Source: Turritopsis dohrnii
Lineage: Eukaryota; Cnidaria; Hydrozoa; Anthoathecata; Oceaniidae
Length of the DNA: 64,000 nt
Direction of reading: 5' to 3'
Assembly: GCA_027922465.2 (NCBI GenBank)
Contig: BQMF02000178.1
Location: 682,001-746,000 of the forward strand
A program made the position numbers and the translations under genes. Positions 24,944 to 37,800 of the stretch are shown here, in pieces (position 1 is the first letter of the stretch; every line of letters begins with the position of its first letter). The notes beneath the pieces were generated by a model. That model was not told where the DNA came from and ran no database searches. It saw only the letters and a list, made by a program, of their open reading frames with translations.

Positions 24944-25228
24944 TTAAGGTACCTATAAAGAGACAACTTCTCTTGAATGGACAACTTGAAGTTTCCCTGG
25001 TGCATAAATTCTTGTTCATATTGTACTGCTTTTAGGAAACCACCTAGGTACAACAGCTATATACTTGTCCACTTGTCTAAGGACTAGATGGGTCAGAAAC
25101 AGAGTTAATCGAAACATATCAACAATAAACTTTATTCTGGAAAATCCTACAAATTCTAGAATACGCATCCATGCCTTTAATCAATCATTCCTACTTTACC
25201 ACTGAAAAGCCTAATCTTTAATAGATAT

Positions 25229-25590
25229 ACTAGTAACCCGGGTAAAAATTTTTACCGAGTTTAACTTTCCCGTGTGCAAACTCTGTGACGAAAATTTCAA
25301 TTTGGGAATTGGAAATAGAAAATGTACCCATGTTGTAGAGCTCGAAAAACCGATCAAAAAAGTGTGTGGGATCGTTTCGCTACGATCAACCGTTAGAGAG
25401 ATATCGCTGGTTAAAGATTTTGATGACGTCATAGCCACACCACCCAAAAATATTCCAAAATTTTCGTCACCCCATCGCCAGCAAGGCCGACCCAAAAAAA
25501 CGTCAGTATCCCTATTGTTTCCTGAGATATTTCCCCAAAAATGTCACATTCGATTGGGGATGCAATGCAATGGTTCCCAATAGGTTGCTA
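25229..25590 (+). repeat. Dispersed repeat, copy A
   Basis: Begins ACTAGTAACCCGGGTAAAAA and contains GGGATCGTTTCGCTACGATC and TTAGAGAGATAT. A diverged copy lies inverted at 39893-40286. The open frames across it are accidental. Confidence 0.65.
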
Positions 25591-26300
25591 AATTTTTTCA
25601 TCTTAAGGTATACCATATCCTTACAAAAATAAGCTACTTGAAAACACTAGAAATTGTGAAATGAAATGGGAAAGACGAATTTGACATATTCTTTTCGAAG
25701 TTAAACTTGATAAAAAAATTCTAGGCGGGTTATTAGAGCTCCATCTTGGTGCAGTTATACACCTGAAAATATTTCATGAGTCGAATTGCAACCATAAGAC
25801 TTTACGGTGTAAACCTTGTGAAATGGTTAGTGAGGGTAAGGGTCGGGCTTAGCCTCATTTGTTCAAACATATTTGTAAGTGTTTTCACCATTTTTAAATG
25901 TAATGGTTGCATTTTGACACATGAACATACTCGTTATACGGGTGTAGTTGTTCAAAACACTGAAAACATTAATAAATACTACTGTAAAGTTTCTTCTAGG
26001 TTACATAAATTTGAGGGAAAAAAACGATCTAAAAGAGCAGTTTAAAGCTATAAGTCAGAAAGCAGAAAAATCAACAAAGGGAATTTGTAAACATTATTAT
26101 AGGCTCAGAAGTTCCTTGAGACTGACTGACTGCACACTGACAATGTTAATAAATAAAAACATTAGTGCAGTTGTTCAAAACAGTGAAAACAATTTTGAAA
26201 GAAAACTAATTGGTGAGAGACTATTAGAAAACTGGTTGGCAAACAACTTAACTACATCAAATCAGAAAAACAGTCAAATCACTATTTTTAGTGGATTCTT

Positions 26301-26475
26301 CTATAATTCAATATTGGCAAGATCATGAATTTCAATTGATGTCAGCCATAACCTTTGATTATGTAGCTGACAGTTCATCTTGTGTAACCCCATATTAGAA
26401 AGCACAAGTTCTTCTAGGTCAATCCATGGGACCATTCCTTTCTCCTTCATGATAACAAAAACCAAACTTGAATAA
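26301..26475 (-). other. Possible unassigned minus-strand exon or pseudo-exon
   Basis: About 58 codons are open on the minus strand, including MVPWIDLEELVLSNMGLHK, ending in TAG at 26301. The residue composition looks protein-like, but I recognise no family and find no clear splice partner. It could be a remnant of a repeat-encoded gene. Confidence 0.2.
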
Positions 26476-26969
26476 AATTGTCAAAAAGGTATACTCGTGT
26501 GAATTATATGCAAATAGAAACTTCTATGTGAACATAAGGTTTTTACCATAAAGGAGTAATAAGGAAAATAATTATTTAAAAGATAATACACTGAAGCCTG
26601 AATAAAACAAACAAGATGTGAAAGATGGAAACAGTTGCACCTGATGCCACTTAAATTTAACAATAGATTACTGAACCTTCATCTTCTAAAACCTTAGTTA
26701 CACTAAGAAAAAAAGTGTTTTGAAATATTATTAAAGTGTGAATATGCAAGGTTAAATTATGAAAAATCAGAAATGTTATTGTTTCATTCAAACAATAAAA
26801 CATGTGAAGGTGAATTCATTTTTACAAAACTTATTTATCATAAAAAGAACAAACCTTTGATAAAATACCTTAAAAACTTAAAATGTAAAATAATGGAAAG
26901 AACATTATAGACTCATTGGCTCATAGAGGATATTTGAACAATAGAGATGAGTCAATGAGGGTTTTGAAG

Positions 26970-27130
26970 GGTTTGTGCAGCGGTTAGTACCTTTGGGTGC
27001 GACTGCTGCGACCCACGTTTGAGTTCCAGTCGTGTTGTATCTCAAAACTCTGATGCACTTTAAAAGCAGTGTATCAGCCCAAGGACTGAAAATTCTGTGT
27101 TAGTTAGCTAGTCTGTGACATTGGCAATTG
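26970..27130 (+). mobile_element. tRNA-derived SINE, left part, split by a later insertion
   Basis: TGCAGCGGTTAGTACC resembles an internal box A and GTTTGAGTTCC, about 40 bases on, resembles box B. The sequence runs to CAATTG at 27125-27130, where the large composite begins. It seems to resume at 39318 with CAATTGGGCAACAAAAAAA, which would be its A-rich tail. Confidence 0.5.
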
Positions 27131-28149
27131 CAGGGCTCCCACTCATAAGCTACAAACTTTTTTTATGATTTTATGCCAAAAAATGCAATATTTTATGCTT
27201 TTTTTATGCTGAAGGACAATATTTTATGCCCTTTTTATGCCACTTTTGGAGGCCAGAGAAGAAGTTATGTTTTCTTTACTGAGGCATTTTTAGTGTTTAT
27301 AGCAAATATGGAGGACAGGAAATAAGCTATTATGAAAGGCAACTTTTGTTCACTGTCAAAACAATGGAAATATGTAGTATATGTGTACTATACTACACTG
27401 CCTTTTTTTATTGATTGGGCAATCACTTTAGAGCGGCCTATCATTTTATCAGCTTAGTACTCTATACTTGCATTGCTTGAATAATGGACAAAAGTTACAC
27501 TATATCACACTCCAATTCAGTGATAAGATGAAAAAAAGGTGACATATAAATAAGACTATGGCACTACATAATTCTTATTTAAAATGAATAAAGGAACAGG
27601 TTTTCAGAAGAAACTCCTTCATTTAAAATAAGCCACAAAACTAAAATAAGGCAATTTGTGAAAACATTGCTTTGCTTCCTCCAGTAAAAATAACTGGTTA
27701 TGAACTATAAGTATATACAGCTAACACTATACGTTTAAACATTGCAAACTTTATATGTGGCTCGCTCGGTAATATGGTCAACTAAACATTAAACTGAAGG
27801 ACTAAAAACCATTTCAAAGGTTTTGCAAGCTTTGCCAAGAAAAAAATAGAACAAACAATGAAGCAATCACTCGACATCTATGAGGCAACTTTTTATGTCA
27901 ATGTGTTGATTAAGGTAATGTGTCCTCTTATCATAGTTAAATAGAAACAACAAATTGGATAAATGTCAATAAATGTTGTCAATAGATGTCAATAGAATTA
28001 CAATAGAATTACAACTAAAACTAAACAACATAAAAATCAAAAACAGAGGACACAGAATACAAGACATAAACAATCAATATGGTATGCAAGTCTACAATTC
28101 ACTTTTTTTATTTTCAACATAACAAGAGTCTCATAATTTCATAGATTAA

Positions 28150-28523
28150 GGGGGTGCTTACATGGAGGTGAGCTGGCCCAGTTAAACGGGCTGGTTTGCT
28201 AAGCCAGGATCTCACTTATATTAAGAGATGCATGTTTTTATTCGAATGTGTTTACATGAAAAGCAAGCCAGCCCGCCTGAGATCTTGGCTTAATATGCTG
28301 AGATTCTGCTTCAGTGTGATAAAAATTTTCCATTAACATCCACAAACGAGGCTAGCGCAGCTGAACGGGCCAATTTCATAGCATGCACATACTATTTGAT
28401 AAGCAAAAAAATAAAAAGGTGAGCCAACTCACTTCCATATAAAAGAGAGATGAAATTGTCTTGGCTTAACAAGTCAGCCTGCCTATCCGGGCAAGCTCAC
28501 CACACCTCCATATAAACACCCCC
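28150..28523. mobile_element. PIF/Harbinger-type MITE
   Basis: Ends are GGGGGTGCTTACATGGAGGT and, inverted, GGGGGTGTTTATATGGAGGT. TAA flanks both ends (28147-28149 and 28524-28526), the usual Harbinger target. The 374-bp interior is non-coding. Confidence 0.8.
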
Positions 28524-28768
28524 TAATAGAAGCCCAGAACACTACATTACCTAAGGACAACTTTTTTTTGTGTCAGTAAGATTTTGCGAAAATGGATGGA
28601 CATGGATTTAACGCAATCTAATTTTAATGAATGACCGTTTAATTAACGATTGGGAAATTACGGAGAATTGCCAGAAGGTAAAAAAACAACAACAAAATAG
28701 AACAACAAACAAACATGATTTTCTAAAAAACTTCAGAGTTATATTCTTATCAGGCCTGGTCATGAATG

Positions 28769-28905
28769 GCGTGCGATCGCACGCGCACGCGCCCACACAC
28801 GCCTAGATCGGCTAAGGCGTGCGTTAATCGCACACGTGAATTTCGTAAAAACGGACCCTAGGCGTGCGATTACCGCACGTGCAATCAAACAGATTTATAA
28901 ATCGC
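28769..28905. repeat. Left subterminal GC-rich palindromes of the 9.9-kb element
   Basis: GCGTGCGATCGCACGC is a perfect 16-bp palindrome near 28770, and further GCGTGCG...CGCACG pairs follow to about 28900. The same motif type occurs at 38572-38650 near the right end. Such repeats are plausible transposase-binding sites. Confidence 0.65.
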
Positions 28906-29137
28906 ACGTGCAGAATATTAACGTTTTTTTTCGTAATAAGATCACATATTTTTTCTTCCATCAGCTGGTAGAAAGAATGATCAACTTGAATTAATCATTA
29001 ATGTAGATTAATCAACAGGTGTTATATATGTTCATATTTACGAAAGAAAAACTTGTTTGATGAATGAAGTCACGTTTCAACGAACACATATTTTTTTCAA
29101 TTCCCTTAATATGGTTGCTTATTTGTAGCAAAAACAT

Positions 29138-29352
29138 GATATATGCATGCAAGGAAATGATATATGCATGCAAGGAAATAATATATGTATGCAAGAAAAT
29201 AATATATGCATGCAAGGAAATAATATATGTATGCAAGAAAATAATATATGCATGCAAGGAAATAATATATGTATGCAAGAAAATAATATATGCATGCAAG
29301 GAAATAATATATGTATGCAAGAAAATAATATATGCATGCAAGAAAATAATAA
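29138..29352. repeat. Left 21-bp minisatellite of the 9.9-kb element
   Basis: About ten copies of a 21-bp unit of the form ATATATGCATGCAAGGAAATA, with two alternating variants, lie in a row. The same repeat occurs inverted at 38079-38200. All long frames over it are repeat artefacts. Confidence 0.9.
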
Positions 29353-29538
29353 TGTGCCAAAAAATAATTATGCATGGAAGGTAGTATTACCGAACTTAAG
29401 AAATTGAGGACGGCGATCTCTGAGACGGTGAATTTCAAAATTTTGTTGAAATGCGCATGCGTGTCTCTGAGGAAAACCCACTCACGTTGTGCCGAAGACG
29501 TGATTTTCAAGATTTCGCGTTGTTATCATAACTTCAAC

Positions 29539-30534
29539 ATGGCTGAACAAACTGGGGAAGTCTCTGATGTAAAACGTGGGTAAGTAGAACTGTTTTAAAC
29601 AATAAAAGAATATACAAAATACATTATGATTTGCCAGTGGCTGTGGAGAAACCTTTTAACTTGTAAATTGGCAACATTTTGGCTTCTACCAAAAATGAAA
29701 AAAGAGTGGTTACCCTGCCTGAAATGATGAGGATTGTCCATCAGTTAAAATAATTTTCATCTTGTAATTACTTTCCATCTTATTTCAATTTGTACAAATT
29801 CTTTTTTCTAGCCCAATGACTTGGAGTGAGGAGAAAGATATATTGCTTGGAAGGGAGATGCTTGTTGTAGAACCATACAAGTTTAAAGAAAAAACAAGAG
29901 AGCGAGGTCAAGCATGGTGTGAAATAAGCAATAATTTGAACCTTATACCAGGTTTTACTGTGTCGGCACGAGCTGTTAGAGAAAGATTTAAGCTGTTGGA
30001 ACAAAAATATAAAAGACAGGAACGATGAATTGAAAGCCAGTGGCATTGATGTTGAATTATCTGAACTAGATACTTTGTTGGAAGAAATTATTGAACGAAC
30101 ATTTGAGTTCTCAGTTAATGAAAGTTCACAGAATGAAAAGAAAGATGACAAAGAAGTGGGTGAGCATATGCGCTTGCAAGCTCTTGAAACCTTTAAAGAG
30201 ACTCAAAAAAGACTTAACAGTAGTGACGAGGGAGAATTTATCTCTCCAAAACCTAAGAAGTCAAGGAACACAGGGAGTGATACCCTTGCATTTTTAAAGG
30301 AACGAATGACTTTAGAATCTGAGAACCGTGAAAAAGAATTAGAGCTAAGAAAGCAAGAACTTGAAAATGAAAAAAAGCAACAGGGAAGCATCTCTTGACC
30401 AACAAAATAATTTAATCACATTAATGAGTAACTCGATGACCCAAATGCAGCAAATGACACAAACATTTATGCAGAGTCACCAAGCCCAAACACAAATACT
30501 CTATGGACTTTTAGAGAAATTTGCAAAGAAGTAA
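29539..30534 (+). pseudogene. Harbinger Myb/SANT-like DNA-binding protein, frameshifted
   Basis: Exon 1 is 29539-29579 (MAEQTGEVSDVKRG, donor GTAAGT). Exon 2 starts at 29811 with PMTWSEEKDILLGREML, the start of a SANT/Myb-like trihelix domain. The frame stops at 30026-30028, but one base away it continues as ELKASGIDVELSELDTLLEE. A second one-base shift near 30385 leads to EASLDQQNNLITLMSNSMTQ and a C-terminal helix ending LLEKFAKK at 30534. In Harbinger elements this protein helps bring the nuclease to DNA and into the nucleus. The C-terminal part is a Glu/Lys-rich coiled coil. Two single-base shifts disable this copy. Confidence 0.75.
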
Positions 30535-30707
30535 ATCTAACGAAAAAGCCCCATTTCTTGCTTGTTGTGTTTATGTTGTATTTTCTTATGTTTTGTTTTG
30601 ATAGCAGTTTCTTGGCAATTTTGAAACATATTTGACTCTTTTTTAAGAAGAAGCATTATACTATGTCAACTGAGCCCTATTAATAAATATTCGTTACAAA
30701 ATTGTGT

Positions 30708-31776
30708 TCATGAAAAATATTCTTCAAGTGTTGGTGGGTCAACACCGAAATATAATGATGTTGTGTTCTTGTACAAACATGCTCGGGCATTGTGCAATAA
30801 AGCACACACAACATACATTTTCCCAATTGGACTGAGACCTATTTTCAAATTTTTTTTGAAGTCCATAAAAGCAAAGTAATTAGATATGTCCCCAAATATC
30901 CATTCCACTGCTATTCTAACTTTACTCATGGCTTCATTGAACGACTTTTGATCAGCTGTAATACGGGCTCCTTTGAAAGGCGCCATTAACTGTGGCCGAA
31001 TGGGGTAAGCTGGATCGCCATAAATGCAGAGAATTTGACCATTGGGACATACAGAATGTTGCTGCAAATTCTGCAGTAAGCCAGATGCGTTCAATAAAGC
31101 ACAGTCATGGCGTCTACCTTCCATTGGTCCATATAAATTTACAGTTAAGCCATTGGGTGCAACTAAACTCTGGAACTTAATAGAGTGGACTTTCTTGTGA
31201 CCATTATAAACCGTTCTTTGATTGGAAATTGGTCGACATATTGGACGCACGGTTCCATCTATAAATTCCCAGCAAAAATTTAGAGAGGCTCCTTTTTCAT
31301 GCACTGCATCAGCATACTTTCTAAGATTGGCAGGCTGTAACCAAGCTTGGTTAAAACTGTGCAATTTGCTGTTAAATTGGTCATAAATCCAATTCAAAAT
31401 ATAATTTGAAATCATGCTTAATTCGGGTACAGATCTACCAAATAGATGAATTATGTCTCCGAATCGGCAGGGGTAAGCCAATCTTCGGAAAAGTATGCAA
31501 AGAGCTTCAATTTTTGGTACTTTTGTGCCATTATAACAAATGACAGGGTCTGGAATACGCAGCAAATTAGCCAAAGCATATATGTCATGCTTGTAAAAAC
31601 GGAACTGAGCCAAACATTCAGACTCGTTCAAAGCATCTAACTGGAAAGGAGTATATTGCCAGTATGGAAAATCTGGATTTCTTGAACTGATACAGAAGTA
31701 AAAATTCTATTTCATCAATGCTTTTTTCAGAATGTGAAAGCAGTAGCACATTTCTGACTTCCCGCAAGGAAGCCAT
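30708..31776 (-). pseudogene. HARBI1-type nuclease (Harbinger transposase), frameshifted near its N-terminus
   Basis: The main open frame (30708-31631, minus) has the DDE catalytic blocks FIDGTVRPICRP, GDPAYPIRPQLM and EWIFGD, so the DDE_4/HARBI1 catalytic core is complete. Upstream in the same frame the sequence reads NPDFPYWQYTPFQLDALNES. The apparent start ATG (31774-31776, MASLREVRNVLLL...EFLLLYQ) is in another frame. The two meet around 31675-31690, which implies a one-base shift. The nuclease would cut and paste the element together with the Myb-like partner encoded convergently at 29539-30534. Confidence 0.85.
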
Positions 31777-32029
31777 ATTTGTTTACAAATTTTAATTGCG
31801 GTCGCCATCTACTTTCTTAACGTTCTGAAGAAAACGTCAACGTCGACTTCGCCGTCTGACACAACCGCCGTCTTAGACATTGCCGTCCTCGATTTCTTAA
31901 GCTCCCTATTATATATGGCCTAGAATTTTCTTATTCAAGGTTTTCGGCAAAATCCATCTGGTCTGTTTTTTTTGTCAAAAATAGATTCGTCAACATACAA
32001 AGCAAAGTAGATGTTTTTTTTTCTATTTC

Positions 32030-33899
32030 ATGTTTTACATCATGGCTGACGCAAACGCGATATCTGCAGGGGAAATCTTCCAGCTTTTTGAAGAGATCAA
32101 GTCACTTGTGTCCAAAGTACAAGATAGGGAAATTAATGATGTTGAGAAAAATGAAGATCTTTGCCATCAACTTACATTGTTTATGGAGGTTTTATATGAA
32201 TTATCCAACATTGAATCCTTGAGTATAAACTGTAAAACTAATTTAACTAAATCTTTGGAAATGTTAACATTGTTGTGTCATATAATCCAGCAAGAGAGTT
32301 TTGATTATCTGTCATCAACCAAAATATCCACTGTATGCATTGACTTTAAACCTTTATCAAGTTCTTGTGGCAACCGTGGAAGACCTAAGTATTATATATC
32401 TCCAGAAGCTTTAATAAACTTCCGTGACCTTGGCTTTAGTTGGATAGAAATCGCAAGAATGCTTTGTGTTTCACGTTGGACAGTGAAAAGAAGAGTTGAT
32501 GAGCTTGGGTTGAAGGATATTACTGGATTTTCTGATATAAGTGATGAAGAACTTGAAGATGTCATTAAAACTTTCAAAGAAAGTCATGGAAGATTTGTTG
32601 GCCGATCACTGACTCTAGGACATCTAAAATCGCTGGGTTTAAGGATTCAACAAGCCAGGGTGACAGAAACTCTTAGAAAAATTGATCCAGAAAGTTCTCG
32701 TATGAGATGGTCTTTTTTAGTTCATCGAAGAAAGTACAAAGTGCCAGGTCCAAATAGCTTGTGGCACATAGATGGACATCACAGTCTCATTAACTGGAAA
32801 TTTGTCATACACGGTGGCATAGATGGCTTTTCTCGAGCTATTGTCTTTTTACATTGCAATACGAACAATAATAAGGAGACAGTTTTAGATCTATTTGATA
32901 ATGCTACATCACACTGGGGTTTGCCATCAAGAGTAAGAACAGATAAAGGTGGAGAAAACGTGCTGGTTTGGGAACGAATGACAGAAATGCGTGGACAAAA
33001 CAGAGGTAGTTATTTGGCTGGTTCTTCAGTCCATAATCAGCGCATTGAGAGACTTTGGCGTGATGTCTGGACATACGTATGTCATCAATTTTATTACACA
33101 TTCCAGGCAATGGAGAACCAAGGTAATTGTGAGTTGCTACACGATTTTTTTATTAGAAAAAAGTTTCGTAATTTTTGCTTAAATTTTAATGTTTTTAGTT
33201 CTTAAGTTTCATATTCTAATCTTACTTTATGATTTGTTATTTTTCTGTTACGAATTCATATCCAATCAATGATTGTTACTGGGAAGCCTTGAAAATATTT
33301 TTCACACAAAGGTGTATAAACAAAAACATTTGATAACATGACTTTATAGGCCATAGCTGACATAAGAAAACAATACATTTTGTTTCCAAAAATGTTTTCA
33401 ATGCAACACAAATGTAGGAAATATTACTTTTTTTATTTTTATTTTATTTTTTTATTTTTTTTACTGTGCAGGAATACTTGATGTAAGCAATGAACTTCAT
33501 TTGTTTGTCCTGCATTATGTGTTCAAGCCGAGAATAAACAGAGTGATTGATTCGTTTGTAACTGGTTGGAACAATCATCCTCTACGAACAGAGCACAATC
33601 AGTCACCAAATCGAATTTTTAACAGTGGTATGATGGATATCAGAAATAGGACACAACATCAAATTGCAGAGGTTTTTTCTGAAGATCTATTACATGATGA
33701 TTTAGAATGGTTTGGTATGGACTGGGGTGCTCCAACACCGTGTGATGATGGCTTACAAACAGTCGAGTTATTAAATATTGAATCACCTGTTGACAATGCT
33801 TTAGAGATTATGGCTGGAATCGACCCTTTGAAAGAATCGCAAACATTTGGAATAGATGTTTATTTGGAAGTTTTATCTCTTTTTGGGTATACTGTCTAA
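32030..33899 (+). CDS. DDE integrase-like transposase (IS3EU-type), 2 exons, 506 aa
   Basis: Exons 32030-33122 and 33472-33899 join in phase (NQ then GILDVSNELHLF) to 506 residues. An ATG at 32042 (MADANAISAG) is an alternative start. The N-terminal 100 residues are helical. A helix-turn-helix (FSWIEIARMLCVSRWTVKRRV, about 136-156) follows a GRPK motif. An rve-type core follows with D248 in LWHIDGHHS, D305 in RVRTDKGGEN and E340 in HNQRIERLWRD, giving the DD-about-35-E spacing of integrases and IS3-family transposases. The second exon completes the core and adds an acidic C-terminus. No stop or frameshift is seen. The gene sits inside the 9.9-kb element and probably mobilises it by strand transfer. 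Confidence 0.88.
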
Positions 33900-34866
33900 G
33901 TTTTAAAAGCCTTTTCGAATAGTGGAATTTGCTTTATCGCCGGAGCATTAAGATCTCCAGTTTTTTTTGTGACCTTTTTAGACACAATATCGTTTTGAAC
34001 TTTAGAAAGTACGTTTGATTCTCCCGAAATCGTTAAAACGTTACATATCCATTCGCGAAGTCGAACATTTTTTAAAATTCTGTGACCTGAGGAATTGATA
34101 CAATTTTTTTCAGAATGATTTCGTGATACTGTAATAGGTAGTTTTGACTTTTTGGGGGACCAATGGTAAAAAGAGGTAGAATAGTCAAATTATAATTACG
34201 ATATTATTTTAATAGATATCTTTTTTATTCAATATAAATAAAAACAAAAGTCAAAGAATAAACAACAGAAGAATGTCAGTACTCAAGGGCAACAACGGTT
34301 TTATCTTATAAGCATTGCTTCTTTTTGGGTGAGCCTCACCAATACGCTCCATATTTTTTATCTTGGTATGCTTTGACGTCATGCATATGAAAAAAACTGT
34401 TTTCCCTTGAAGAACTGTTTTTTGAAAAATATAATGTACTGTAGCTAGTAAAACTGAAGATTAAAAACAACAAAATACAAGATATACAATACAAGAGTTT
34501 TTCTTTCCTTATATTTTTCGAGGATAATTTCCTGTATTAAAACAAAATCGACGTCCTCATAAAGAATTTGGATATATAAGGCCAGACACTACAAAAAATG
34601 TCTGAAAAACACAAGTTGAAAATATCTACGCAGCAGTCCTTCTATACAGTTACATACTTCATCAAAGGAGGGTGAGAGAAAAATTTCCTTAAGAAAACAG
34701 AAATCAACGAAGAAGGGACAATAACTTTAAGGCTATATTCAAAACAAACAGTATCGAAATTTGGTGAGAACGTGCATTTTGTATCTGACAGGAATCTCAA
34801 AAGATTTACTTTGCCAACATAATATCAAAGCAATTATCAAATATCGAATGATAATCAAACGTCAGT
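33900..34866. other. Convergent spacer between integrase and HECT genes
   Basis: This holds the 3' ends of the two facing transcription units. It is AT-rich with no exon-like frame. Both 3' UTRs probably lie here. Confidence 0.5.
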
Positions 34867-37800
34867 TCAAACAGCTGTGAATGCTTTCACAGGTTTCTTA
34901 CATTTAGCAGGACGAACAACAGTGTCTAAAAGTTCTACTAGGTCTTTTTCCTCTTTAACATTGTCTGGCAAACATAATTCATTGTAACAAATCGACGCGA
35001 ATATGCCATTTGTAGTCTCAGTCTTAATCTTAATACTTGTTGGCAGCATATCTGTACCGGTTGCGTATACGATGAAATATTCAAGCTCTCTTGTAGTACA
35101 GCACATTATGTACTTCATAAAATATTCTTTGAACGTTGTAGTGCAAGAATCGTCAAATTGTAAAATAGCTCCAACTTTGGAAGGGGTCATGCTACTTGGA
35201 TCATAGATGAACAATGGTGCACATAATTCGGCATTATTTTCAATGAGTTCCAAAACTCCTAAAAGCTTCATTCCATCCCGCAGCTGCTGAAATGCAGATG
35301 TCCGTTTTCCGATGACTTCGTGAAACATGATAGCTTGCAATATCTCGTCTTTGTTGTCATCCTAACGTAAAATCAAAATCAAGTATGATTGCATTATGGT
35401 TTGATTTTTGTTCCTTCTATAGTGGTATCTAGCAAAAATCAAACAAGCTCACAGAATGATTTTTTAAAGGAAGTTTTTTTTCCAATATTCTCCACGAAAA
35501 ACCTTTGTTTAATATACCTTAAAGGAAGAAATTTTCGGAAAATAGTTTTTTTGCGAGAATTTATTTTCACGAATTCGGGGCAAATTCTCGTCCCGCGAAA
35601 ATTTCTTCCCTTAAGGTAAGAAAACTCACAGCAAGCATGTTGTTGTGTCCACATTCTGTGAGCAAATCTATAAAACCAGCTTCTTTGTTTATGTCTGATG
35701 GTGATTCTTGCCCATTGAGAATCTAAAGAAGATATATTTGAGAATGAAATATTTGTCCAAGAATACAAAAAATAACTTTATGCAAATTTATCAATGATGT
35801 GCAAATAATCATTACCAGAGTTACAAACACAATAAAGAAATTTAAAAATGTTTGTTGGGAACTGTAATACTCAATATCTTTATTACTTATCCTTAAACCA
35901 TTTTTCTCAGCTGACACACAGCTAAATTAAAATTACTTACTTTGTCCACATAGTATCTAACTCCTGGATTAGTCACATCTTCAATTGAAACATACTTGTT
36001 GGCCAAAGCAATGTCACCAGTGGCAATCATCCAATAACAGGAGGGAGAGAGATGATTGAAACCCAACCCTGCCTGGCACAATGAATGTGCTAACATTTGA
36101 CCAACAAACTTTATAACACCTGACATAAGAAGACCACAATTATATGATATTGTCTTTCGCCGTGGGGCACCTTCAAACATAGCAGGTAGTGTATCACATC
36201 CTTCAAGTAACTGCTCAAAACAAGATGAATAGAATTGCTTCAAAACTCCTCCAGTATCGATGGCAGCTTGCTTTCTATATTTGACAAGGAGGCGAGTTGA
36301 TGGATTAAAATCAGTTGATTTGAAATATCCAAGTGCATCAGCCAATACATCATCTTGGTCAACTGCCAATTTTTTGTCATTTTCAGTTGTAACTTTGTCT
36401 TTTAGCAGCTTAAGTATATCTTCTAATGTGTTATACTTGGCAATTTTACGCGCGTCTAGTAAATCTCCAAGAAGATTTTTACAGTTGGCAAGTTCTGCTG
36501 ATAGCTCACCTAAGGTAAATATTGTAAACAAAATGTCTTAGTCTTATCAAAATAAATTCTACAAGTTGTTGAGGTCAACTAGGCCAATAAACTTTTATGA
36601 TTAGCTCTTTCTCAACAAGCCTGTAAAATTTTGTTTATGGCTAATATCACATCAATAAAATCTTCCCTTTAAGGTATAAACAATGGATTGAATATCTATT
36701 GTATCCAATATTCAACAAAGTTATCATCGATAATCTGGATTAGTTCAAATAAGGGTCCGATTACCTTTACAATAATTTGGTGACACAAGTAAATAATGGA
36801 AAATACAGACTGCTCTAAAGCCAATCAAAACAATGCATTTTACTCATATTAGCTGGCTTACTTCACAACCTGTCAAAATAAAGTATATAGTAAATAATTT
36901 TTGGAAACTGTTAAGAAATCACTATAAACCAAAAAATAAACAAAGGGTAAATCATGATACATACGTTCTCTATTTGATGAGGATGTGCCGCTTTTGTCTA
37001 ATAGTGGTGTTTTAGAATTAGGAAATCCAGGAGGAAGTTCATCATCGATTTCATCAGAAGCCAAGTCAACAACTCTATTATTACTTTCACGTGTAGAATC
37101 TTCTCCCCTTGCTTCAAAATTTTCCTTTCCTTCTTCCTCTTTAAAAACAAACTCTTTGTAGGGTTTTGTCAAATAGCAATACAATTTACCTTGCCCGGAA
37201 AGTAATTTTAAATTATGATAGTTCCAACGATAGTCATCAGCTATCTGAGGAATGGATATCTTGTTACGTTCACGCTTTACAAATGAAAAGTTATCTGGCA
37301 GCAAAGTTGTGATTTTCTTGTTAAATAAATTGCATAACTTATCTTTTATGCAATCATCACTGTCATCAGATGACAATGTCAAAAATCCCTTAAGAAGTAC
37401 ACGGTCTTCATCAAACATGACATCATTTTTCTGTTCTTCATCATCACTGTCATCAAAACAGTAATCTAGTAAACATACATTGAAGGATTTGGACACTGCT
37501 GTTCTCTTCCCACTTTTCTTGTTGGTGGTCAGTAGTCTGTATGGATGATGAGGGGAGCTTCTGGGCTGATGACTGAACATCAATTGGTTTCTCCTGGACA
37601 GTGGCCCAGGTTTTCCGAAACTTGAAGAAGAATTATTGGCTACAAGCTGCCTGGCCTGGTTGGCAGTCGAGGCTGAAACCATTCTTGGCGGCGGAGTGGA
37701 TAAAACTTCTCTTGAAGGTGGAATTGAAGAAAATTCCTTTACAACAGCTTCTGCTGATTGATTTATACTGTTTTGAACGTATCTATAAACGTTTGGGATA

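Larger units (their letters stand above)
29389..31907. mobile_element. PIF/Harbinger transposon, 2.5 kb
   Basis: The left end ACCGAACTTAAGAAATTGAG and inverted right end AGGGAGCTTAAGAAATCGAG continue as imperfect inverted repeats through GGACGGCRAT and AGACGG. ATT flanks both ends, within a shared TATTA. It encodes the usual Harbinger pair, a Myb/SANT-like protein and a HARBI1-type nuclease, in convergent orientation. It is inserted beside the minisatellite of the larger transposon. Confidence 0.85.

Noticed and set aside
25776..26328. Two overlapping plus-strand open frames of 89 and 126 codons
   Set aside because: AT-rich composition, no domain, no splice signals that join them. Probably chance frames.
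29012..29510. Several overlapping open frames with repetitive Ile/Cys/Met/Tyr protein on both strands
   Set aside because: They are produced by the 21-bp minisatellite, whose length is a multiple of three, so every frame stays open.
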